From: Halomonas sp. HL-93 | GTDB taxonomy: Bacteria; Pseudomonadota; Gammaproteobacteria; Pseudomonadales; Halomonadaceae | Length of the DNA stretch: 64,000 nucleotides | NCBI RefSeq assembly: GCF_900086985.1 | Contig: NZ_LT593974.1 | Location: forward strand, 2,170,001 to 2,234,000 | Direction: 5' to 3' | Shown here: piece after piece, positions 56,114 through 64,000 of the stretch | How the letters are laid out: the number at the start of each line of letters is the position of its first letter | Numbering within the stretch: position 1 is the first letter of the stretch | Notes under the pieces: generated by a model | The model's input: the letters and a program-made list of their open reading frames with translations, nothing else | What the model was told of the DNA's origin: nothing | Databases searched by the model: none | Translations under genes and position numbers: made by a program

Positions 56114-56923
56114 TTAGCGACCTTGGAACTGGGGCAGTCGCTTTTCAGCAAACGCATTCACCCCTTCCTGCCAATCCTCGGTGGTTGAACAGGTAAAAAC
56201 AGCATCAAGCTCTTGCTGCAGTTGGCTTGGCATATCGGTATGCGCCGCGCGATTGATCAACGGTTTTAACATCGCCATGGATACCGGCGCGCGCTCAGCG
56301 AGTTGGGACGCCAACGCAGTGGCTTCATGCATCAATTGATCAAGCGGGTAATGAGCAAGCGCCAACCCAAGTCGGGTAGCCTCGGCACCTGTTATCTTTT
56401 CACCGGTATACAGCAGGCGACGGGCCTGTCCCAACCCCACCAACTGGGGTAACCATTTTGAAACACCGCCGCCCACGCAGGTGCCAATGCTGGTTTCCGG
56501 GAAGCCAATCGGGGCGTCATCCGCCATTAGAATAAAATCGCAGGCCACCGCCATCTCGGCGCCCGCGCCTAGCGCATAGCCGTTCAACGCAGCAATAACC
56601 GGTTTGCTGAGCTGGGCGATGGCCTCCGCTACGTCATTGGCTAACTGCAGATATTCGCGGCGCTGATAGAGCGTTCTTGCGGCGCCACCGTGGACTTTCA
56701 TATCGGCGCCAACACAGAACGCGCGTCCCTCACCGGTGAGCACCACGGCACGCACCTCCCGCGTTTGCTGGGCAATCGTCAATACGTGGAGCAAGTCTTG
56801 ATAAAGCGCCTCAACCACCGCATTAAGCCGCTCAGGACGGTTGAGGCGCACCGTCAGGACATAGCCTTGCTGAGTGACCAACAGCGTTTCATAGGAAGGC
56901 AAATCAAGGGTTGAGGTCATCAC
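56114..56923 (-). CDS. enoyl-CoA hydratase/isomerase (crotonase) 2
   Basis: 269 residues. Oxyanion-hole segments GRAFCVGADMKVHGG and NGYALGAGAEMAVACDFILM. Active-site region IGFPETSIGTCVGGGVSKWLPQLVG keeps the first Glu. First gene of the leftward acyl-CoA operon, 62 bp before the synthetase, divergent from the RpiR-type regulator. Confidence 0.85.
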   Translation of the reverse strand: MMTSTLDLPSYETLLVTQQGYVLTVRLNRPERLNAVVEALYQDLLHVLTIAQQTREVRAVVLTGEGRAFCVGADMKVHGGAARTLYQRREYLQLANDVAEAIAQLSKPVIAALNGYALGAGAEMAVACDFILMADDAPIGFPETSIGTCVGGGVSKWLPQLVGLGQARRLLYTGEKITGAEATRLGLALAHYPLDQLMHEATALASQLAERAPVSMAMLKPLINRAAHTDMPSQLQQELDAVFTCSTTEDWQEGVNAFAEKRLPQFQGR

Positions 56924-56962
56924 GGTCAGGTTACCTGTTAGATAAAGAAGGCGGCGAAACAG

Positions 56963-57002
56963 TACATACGTTTCAAATTTATATTAAAAAGCAACGTATG
57001 TA
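56963..57002. promoter_or_regulatory. 10-bp-arm inverted repeat between crotonase 2 and rpiR
   Basis: TACATACGTT and AACGTATGTA are perfect inverted arms separated by 20 bp in the AT-rich divergent promoter region. It is the outstanding candidate operator for the adjacent RpiR-type regulator. Confidence 0.6.
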
Positions 57003-57132
57003 TCATTCACAATGCTAGAGGTACCACCCACGCCAGTCAACACGATTGTTTCTTTAAAAAATAAAAAAGATACAAATGCACCAACCAAATTACATGGGTT
57101 ACACTGCTCATCTGAATGCGCTGGAGCCTTAC

Positions 57133-58041
57133 ATGACTGGTCAAAACCGAGAATCGATTACGCCGCCCTCCTCCCCCTTAGGTTCTATTAATCAACGGCT
57201 TGCGGAGCTTTATCCCACGCTAAGTCCGCAGTTAAAACAGGCGGCAAGCTACGTGATGGAACACCCTCTCGAAATGGCGTTTCAGTCGATCCGTAAAACG
57301 GCCGGAATTGCGCAGGTCACCCCTTCAACGTTAGTGCGCCTAGCCAAGCGGCTTGGGTTTGAAAGCTATGAACCGTTTCGCGAGGTGTTTCAATCGGCGG
57401 TACAGACACCACCTGTGGAGCTCTCCGGACGCGCTAGCCAGCTACGTCACCAGGCTCACCAACCCGATGATCAACTGTTTGTAAATGTGGGCGATGCCGC
57501 ATTCGATAATATCGGCCGCTTATTTACTGCGGATAATCAGGCACGCGTGCGCGATGCGGCCCAGCAAATGCTGGCGGCACGCAATATCGCCGTGGTGGGA
57601 TTTAGGGATACGTTTGCGTGTGCCTATCACTTTGCCTATGTAGGGCGCATCGCCATGCCTAACATCACGCTAATTCGAGGTTTGGAAGGCGGGCTTTTAA
57701 CCGAACTGGATCGTTTCAACGAGCAAGACTTGGTCGTGGTGTTTGGTTTTGAGCCCTATTGCGCAGAAACCGTTAAAGCACTGGAGGTCACCCGCCGTAA
57801 CGGCGTTCAGGCCATCGCGATAACCGACACCCTTCGCTCACCGCTGGTACCCGGCGCGCTTATTACGTTCACCGTCGCTAATGCTACGCCGCATTTCTTC
57901 CCTTCGATCCTTGCGGCCATTACCTTAAGCGAGGCGATATTGGCTGAATGCGTGGCGTTTGGGCCCGACCATCTGGTCGATAATGTCGTCAGTTTCGAGA
58001 CGCGCATGCGCCACATGGGGGCGTACGTAGACGTGTCCTAA
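57133..58041 (+). CDS. MurR/RpiR-family regulator
   Basis: 302 residues from ATG 57133 (GGAG six bases upstream; the ATG at 57076 has none). N-terminal HTH (MAFQSIRKTAGIAQVTPSTLVRLAKRLGFESYEPFREVF) and a SIS sugar-phosphate-type domain from about residue 130 (RNIAVVGFRDTFACAYHFAY). The family usually senses sugar phosphates, but it is also used beside acyl-CoA genes. It is divergent from the crotonase/acyl-CoA synthetase operon and probably controls it. Confidence 0.85.
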   Translation: MTGQNRESITPPSSPLGSINQRLAELYPTLSPQLKQAASYVMEHPLEMAFQSIRKTAGIAQVTPSTLVRLAKRLGFESYEPFREVFQSAVQTPPVELSGRASQLRHQAHQPDDQLFVNVGDAAFDNIGRLFTADNQARVRDAAQQMLAARNIAVVGFRDTFACAYHFAYVGRIAMPNITLIRGLEGGLLTELDRFNEQDLVVVFGFEPYCAETVKALEVTRRNGVQAIAITDTLRSPLVPGALITFTVANATPHFFPSILAAITLSEAILAECVAFGPDHLVDNVVSFETRMRHMGAYVDVS

Positions 58042-58061
58042 CGCAATAAACGCGGGGCGTT

Positions 58062-58084
58062 GCCCGCTGCTTTTCGCAGCGGGC
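58062..58084. terminator. bidirectional terminator between rpiR-type gene and quinone oxidoreductase
   Basis: GCCCGCTGC-TTTTC-GCAGCGGGC stem between convergent genes, 21 bp after the regulator stop and 13 bp before the oxidoreductase stop. Confidence 0.75.
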
Positions 58085-58096
58085 ATTTCCGCAAGC

Positions 58097-59089
58097 TTAG
58101 GGCAGTAGAATGGTGGAACCGGTGGTTTTGCGGCTCTGCAGAGCGTCTTGGGCCTTACCCGCCTCTGCTAACGGATAACGATTAGCGATATCTATTTTAA
58201 CCTTGCCACTTTCAATCATGGCAAAGAACTCTTCACACATCATTTCCAAGCGCTCACGGGTATCGGCATAGCCGTTAAGGCTCGGACGGGTCACAAACAG
58301 CGCGCCCTTCTGGTTGAGAATGCCGATATTCACCCCGTCCACTGGTCCAGACGAATTACCAAAGCTGACCATCAGCGCCCGTGGCTTTAGACAGTCCAAC
58401 GACATTTCCCAAGTGTCTTTACCTACCGAATCGTAAACCACGTCGCACATGGCGCCATCGGTTAGCTCGCGTACCCGCTCTACCACATTTTCTTCCGTGT
58501 AATTAATAGTCGCCCACGCGCCGTTGGCCATGGCTAAATCGGCTTTTTCTTTTGAACTAACAGTGCCAATTAGCTTAACGCCCAGCGCTTTCGCCCACTG
58601 GCAGGCAATCGAGCCCACACCGCCGGCAGCGGCATGGAACAAAATCGTTTCGCCCCCTTTTAGCTCGTAGGTTTGGCGTAGCAAATACTGCACCGTTAAC
58701 CCTTTCAGCATGCTGGCCGCTGCCGTTTCAAAATCAATAAAGTCCGGTAGTTTGACGACTTTCGACGCAGGCAGCGTATGCGACTCAGCGTAGGCACCTA
58801 GAGGGCCCTGGGCATAGGCCACTCGGTCACCCTTTTTCAGATGGGTAACGCCTTCTCCTACTGCATCGACGATACCCGCCCCTTCAGTGCCCAGGCCAGA
58901 GGGCAGGGACGGTGCTGGATAAAGCCCGGTACGAAAATAGATATCAATAAAATTAAGGCCCACGGCCTTATTCGCAATGCGTACTTCACCGGCAGCGGGC
59001 ACGGTGGGAGTCACTTCGACTAACTCCAGCACCTCAGAACCGCCAGTGTGAGCAAACTGAATTCGTTGAGACACATGTTCCTGGGACAC
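58097..59089 (-). CDS. NADPH:quinone oxidoreductase (QOR) family
   Basis: 330 residues, zinc-free medium-chain dehydrogenase, zeta-crystallin/QOR group. Quinone/NADPH motifs include GLNFIDIYFRTGLYP, GTEGAGIVDAVGEGV, and the dinucleotide motif AAAGGVGSIACQWAK near residue 153. VSFGNSSGPVDG follows. No structural-zinc Cys cluster. One-gene unit convergent with the regulator. Confidence 0.9.
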   Translation of the reverse strand: MSQEHVSQRIQFAHTGGSEVLELVEVTPTVPAAGEVRIANKAVGLNFIDIYFRTGLYPAPSLPSGLGTEGAGIVDAVGEGVTHLKKGDRVAYAQGPLGAYAESHTLPASKVVKLPDFIDFETAAASMLKGLTVQYLLRQTYELKGGETILFHAAAGGVGSIACQWAKALGVKLIGTVSSKEKADLAMANGAWATINYTEENVVERVRELTDGAMCDVVYDSVGKDTWEMSLDCLKPRALMVSFGNSSGPVDGVNIGILNQKGALFVTRPSLNGYADTRERLEMMCEEFFAMIESGKVKIDIANRYPLAEAGKAQDALQSRKTTGSTILLP

Positions 59090-59229
59090 GGGAAGCTCCT
59101 TTTTATTGGATAATGTTCAGACTCAGGTAAGCAAGCTAACGCTATCGGACCGCCAGCGCAACGCAGTTGTCACAACGCCCGTGCTAGACTCCTCCAGAAT
59201 TAACGCCGACGGCTAACGGAACGTTGACA

Positions 59230-60030
59230 ATGCATCCTGAAATTACGCTGCCCACGCTAATTGCCCATCGCGGCTATTCCGCCGCCGCCCCGGAGAATAC
59301 CCTCTCAGCGGTGCGAGCTGCCCATCACGCGGGCGTTAGTTGGGTCGAACTCGACGTGCAGCTTTTAGGCGATGGAACCCCCGTTATCTGGCACGACGTG
59401 GATATTAACCGCTGTTCAGACGGGCGCGGAAAATTACGTCACCTGAGCTGGAAACAAACCCAAGACTTGGACGTAGGACGCTGGTTTTCAGCCGCCTTTG
59501 CAGGCGAAAAAATGGCCAGCCTGGAGGCCATGCTAGCACTGGTTGACGAGTTGGACATGGGCATCAACCTTGAACTCAAAGTGAACCGCGGCCACGACCC
59601 CATCGCTCTGGTCGAACGTGTGCTGCCGGTGGTGCTCGAAGCGCTGCCCGCCGAACGGTTTGTCCTGTCATCTTTTGATCAAACGGCGCTACGCCATAGC
59701 CGCACCTTCGCCACGGCAGACAACCTAGCGCTGGGCGTGCTGGTCAATCGCCTACCCAAAGGCTGGCAGACGCAATGCGGTGAAATCGATGCTTTCAGCC
59801 TTCATGCAAACTGGTCACGCCTCAAGCGTGCTCAGGCTGACGCCATTCAACAGGCGGGCTACTCGCTACTTTGCTACACGCCCAATAACCCTGTTGCCTT
59901 CCAACCGCTGTGGGCGTGGGGCGCTGCCAGCGCGATTACCGATGAACCGGAAATCTTCCAGCGCTACTTATCGGCCCCCACCGCAACGCCACCGGCATTA
60001 ATAAATGAGGTCACAAAAGAACAGCGCTGA
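59230..60030 (+). CDS. glycerophosphodiester phosphodiesterase
   Basis: 266 residues from ATG 59230 (an in-frame TTG lies at 59224). GDPD signatures are IAHRGYSAAAPENTLSA (catalytic His, Arg, Glu-Asn), WVELDVQLLGDGTPVIWHDVDINRCSDG (Glu-Asp metal ligands and second His), and INLELKVN. No signal peptide, so it is cytoplasmic, UgpQ-like. It releases glycerol-3-phosphate, which could feed GlpD. Confidence 0.9.
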   Translation: MHPEITLPTLIAHRGYSAAAPENTLSAVRAAHHAGVSWVELDVQLLGDGTPVIWHDVDINRCSDGRGKLRHLSWKQTQDLDVGRWFSAAFAGEKMASLEAMLALVDELDMGINLELKVNRGHDPIALVERVLPVVLEALPAERFVLSSFDQTALRHSRTFATADNLALGVLVNRLPKGWQTQCGEIDAFSLHANWSRLKRAQADAIQQAGYSLLCYTPNNPVAFQPLWAWGAASAITDEPEIFQRYLSAPTATPPALINEVTKEQR

Positions 60031-60123
60031 TTAGCATAGCCTGGCTTGCTTACCTACGCTTAGAAGCCATAAATCCAGCCTGATGGATCGCCGCTCAACG
60101 CGACCGTCAACGAGGAGAGTGGG

Positions 60124-61539
60124 ATGAGTGATACGGACCTCGGTACGTTAGATGTGCAAACCCTCAAGCAGCTCTTCGAAACACGCCAAGCATCCCCCTT
60201 AGACGCTACCCGTGCCGCTCTGGCGCGCATTGATCGTTTTAACGACACAGTTAACGCCTATGTTTACGTTGATCCAGAAGGTGCAGAGCAAGCCGCGAAA
60301 GCCTCGGCTCGGCGATGGGGGCAAGGTAAACCGCTCAGCCCCATTGATGGTATTCCAGTATCGATGAAGGATTTAACCGAGGTGGCAGGTATGCCCTGCC
60401 GTTCGGGTTCATTAACCTCATCCACAGCGCTGTGCGACACCGATGCGCCACCTGCGCGAATGCTTCGCGAAGCCGGCGCCATCATTCTCGGCAAAACCAA
60501 TACGCCCGAATTTGGTTGGAAAGCCGTCACCGATAACCGCGTTTTTGGTGCCACCCAGAACCCCTGGGATACGCGTCTTACCCCCGGCGGTTCATCAGGC
60601 GGCGCCGCGGCGGCCGCGGCACTCAATATGGGGGTGTTGCATCAGGGAGGTGACTCAGGTGGCTCTATCCGCATTCCCGCCGCCTTCACCGGCGTTTTCG
60701 GCTTTAAGCCCACCTTCGGTTGGACACCTCAGTGGCCGCCAGCCAAGGAACCGAGCCTTTCACATCTGGGCCCGTTAACGCGTTCGGTACGCGATGCGGT
60801 CAGCATGCTCAATGTGATGGGCCGCTACGACTACCGCGATCCCTACGCGACCCGGGGTCAGCCTGACTGCTGGGGGGCCGACCTCGACAAGGGCCTTGAG
60901 GGTTTACGCATTGGCTATTCGGCTAACCTGGGCTATGCCAACGTTGATCCCCAAATCGCCAGCCGGGTAAAAGAAGCCGCCCAGAAGATGGAAGCATTGG
61001 GTGCCGAAATCGTCGAAGTGGACCCCGGATTCTCATCGCCGCTGGATACCTTTCGTAAGATTTGGTTCACCGCCTCGCTGGACCAGTGGCGACAGATGAA
61101 TCAAGCGCAGCGCGAACAGCTGGACCCCGGCATGGTAGCCAATGCCCGCGAAGCCGAAGCATGGTCCGCGCTTGACCTTTTTCGGGCACTCTCGAACAGG
61201 GCCTTGCTGACCCAGCGGCTCGAACATTTTAACCAGCAGTATCACCTGATTATGACCCCATCAGTGGCCGTCTTGCCGTTTGAGGTCAACCAGGAAGTTC
61301 CTCCGGGCCGCCATATGCGCGACTGGGAAGAGTGGGCTCCCTTCTCTTATCCTTTCAACCTCAGCCAGCAACCCGCCGCCTCGGTGCCCTGCGGGTTCAC
61401 TGACAACGGGCTGCCGGTGGGTTTTCAACTAGCGGGCGGTAAGTTCGATGACGTCCGGGTACTCCGCGCCTGCCATGCCTTCATGGAAGCACATCCGCCG
61501 CGCTTTCCAACAGTTCCCAACCCTTCTCAGTACGCATAG
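60124..61539 (+). CDS. amidase (amidase-signature family)
   Basis: 471 residues. Ser-cisSer-Lys triad is visible: Lys in PVSMKDLTEVAG near residue 82, cis-Ser and Ser in TPGGSSGGAAAAAALNMG and GGDSGGSIRIPAAFTGVFGFKPT (about 155-185). Length and motifs are those of bacterial amidases or GatA relatives. No GatB/GatC nearby, so it is probably a hydrolytic amidase. Substrate unknown. GAGGAGAGTGGG precedes the start. Confidence 0.88.
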   Translation: MSDTDLGTLDVQTLKQLFETRQASPLDATRAALARIDRFNDTVNAYVYVDPEGAEQAAKASARRWGQGKPLSPIDGIPVSMKDLTEVAGMPCRSGSLTSSTALCDTDAPPARMLREAGAIILGKTNTPEFGWKAVTDNRVFGATQNPWDTRLTPGGSSGGAAAAAALNMGVLHQGGDSGGSIRIPAAFTGVFGFKPTFGWTPQWPPAKEPSLSHLGPLTRSVRDAVSMLNVMGRYDYRDPYATRGQPDCWGADLDKGLEGLRIGYSANLGYANVDPQIASRVKEAAQKMEALGAEIVEVDPGFSSPLDTFRKIWFTASLDQWRQMNQAQREQLDPGMVANAREAEAWSALDLFRALSNRALLTQRLEHFNQQYHLIMTPSVAVLPFEVNQEVPPGRHMRDWEEWAPFSYPFNLSQQPAASVPCGFTDNGLPVGFQLAGGKFDDVRVLRACHAFMEAHPPRFPTVPNPSQYA

Positions 61540-61553
61540 GCAAGTAGGGCATC

Positions 61554-61988
61554 TTACATGGTGGCTATACGATCCTGGTCTCTGACACCAGACATGCGCA
61601 CCATCGCCAAGGCTTCATCCAAGCTTTCCACTTCTTCAACCTTTACCAGCTCGCTGTCTAGCGTGACCGGCTCCCCCACTCGCTCGGAAAGCAGTTTTTC
61701 AAGCGCAGCGACATCGATATTTTCATCCAGAGGCTGCATGTCAATATCACTGCTTGTCTGGCTGGGTAGATAGATCGTGCCGTTAGAGAAATCCACAGCG
61801 TAGGCGATCACGCCCGGCACGATAAAGAAAAGCAGCCCAACGCCATTGGCCACGGCTATGGCAGGGTCAATATCGCCGCCCAACTGGCCTTTGCGTTCTG
61901 GATGAAAAATTGTCCCGCAGCCGCTAATAGCAATTACTGCTGCGCCGATGACGGCCCCTTTTAACCAATGATTGACTGTGCGTTGCAT
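61554..61988 (-). CDS. small lipoprotein of unknown function
   Basis: 144 residues. Signal peptide with lipobox AISGC places the lipidated Cys at about residue 24 (GCGTIFHPERKGQLGG). One internal hydrophobic helix (NGVGLLFFIVPGVIAYAVDF) precedes an acidic C-terminal half. GTIFHPER and FIVPGVIAYAVDF resemble a conserved lipoprotein family often mis-labelled after a neighbour. Convergent with the amidase. Confidence 0.78.
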   Translation of the reverse strand: MQRTVNHWLKGAVIGAAVIAISGCGTIFHPERKGQLGGDIDPAIAVANGVGLLFFIVPGVIAYAVDFSNGTIYLPSQTSSDIDMQPLDENIDVAALEKLLSERVGEPVTLDSELVKVEEVESLDEALAMVRMSGVRDQDRIATM

Positions 61989-62166
61989 GCAGGTCTCCCC
62001 GTTAATAATCGTTTTATGTAGGGTTAAAACGCGATGAGTTTAGCATACCCAACTATAACGTCAGCGCTCTTCGAGTCGGACAGTTTTGCCGCCTTACTCG
62101 CTTGGCCTTACAATGCCCACACGAACGATAACGGGTCCACCCCTTCACCAAGGAATGCTCTCGCCC

Positions 62167-63903
<1,737 letters not shown>

Positions 63904-63960
63904 CAGCCCCACCTGCCGCGCCAAGGCAGCGAGTGCCCTGGCGCGACAGCTAATGGCGGG

Positions 63961-64000
63961 CTATTTGGCCGCCAGCGCCTTTTTGCTTATTCCGGTAACG
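63961..64000 (-). CDS. C-terminal end of a leftward gene, product unknown
   Basis: Reading leftward from the window edge, 12 codons VTGISKKALAAK end in TAG at 63961-63963. The Lys-rich end is consistent with a real C-terminus, but it is too short to identify. Confidence 0.35.
   Translation of the reverse strand, partial: VTGISKKALAAK

Noticed and set aside
60264..60626. 120-codon frame antisense to the amidase gene
   Set aside because: Its Ala/Pro/Gly-rich translation is a shadow of the amidase gene, whose catalytic motifs are clear in the other strand.

Overview
The window looks like a chromosome segment of a moderately halophilic gammaproteobacterium, most likely Halomonas or a close relative. 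The evidence is the betI-betB-betA osmoprotectant cluster beside an orphan choline-binding protein, a two-component DUF1538 (UmpAB-type) cation/proton antiporter with a PII-like partner, a GlpSTPQ(U)V-type glycerol ABC importer next to glpD/glpK/glpR, and E. coli-like 4.5S RNA, tRNA-Met, MntR and ProS. This is inferred from gene content; no rRNA is present to confirm it.

Layout. 1-5.3 kb: end of a DJ-1/PfpI-like gene, two carboxylate/ion permeases, and the umpA-umpB-PII operon. 5.3-8.6 kb: an Mn-type ABC importer divergent from mntR, with a candidate MntR box between them. 8.6-11.2 kb: a RES/Xre toxin-antitoxin pair and two small membrane or envelope proteins. 11.4-22.7 kb: a divergent sugar-catabolism locus around a tandem-wHTH GntR/FCD regulator. 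The leftward operon has a Zn-dehydrogenase, a mannitol-dehydrogenase-family reductase, a decayed uxaA, a mutarotase, a lactonase and an aldo/keto reductase. The rightward operon has a ribose-type ABC importer, a scar made of eda and SDR fragments, an FAH-family hydrolase and an SDR. Enzyme content points to L-galactose and/or L-fucose (or similar 6-carbon sugar) use through lactone and keto-acid intermediates. The loss of uxaA and eda indicates that one branch is dead.

22.7-31.9 kb is an accretion zone at the 4.5S RNA gene (ffs). A truncated Tn7-like tnsA with its transposon end abuts a 53-bp copy of the ffs 3' end. The same 53 bp recurs in the intact ffs at 31.66 kb. The AT-rich 8.4-kb island between the two copies carries a tyrosine integrase pseudogene (nonsense codon plus an IS30-family insertion) next to the intact ffs, two broken serine recombinases head to head, a zinc-ribbon protein, an FRG-domain protein, an unrecognised protein, and a P-loop/HTH helicase-like protein preceded by a 42-bp bipartite palindrome. 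This is the strongest candidate for undescribed biology.

31.9-39.6 kb: choX, betI, betB and betA with a BetI-like operator, then fadE. 39.8-50.9 kb: the glycerol regulon (importer, glpD, glpK, glpR) with repeated TTTCG-type motifs. 51-58 kb: an SLC13/TrkA-C permease and an acyl-CoA module (two crotonases and an ADP-forming acyl-CoA synthetase) divergent from an RpiR-type regulator, with a 10-bp-arm inverted repeat in their shared promoter. 58-64 kb: quinone oxidoreductase, glycerophosphodiesterase, amidase, lipoprotein and prolyl-tRNA synthetase.
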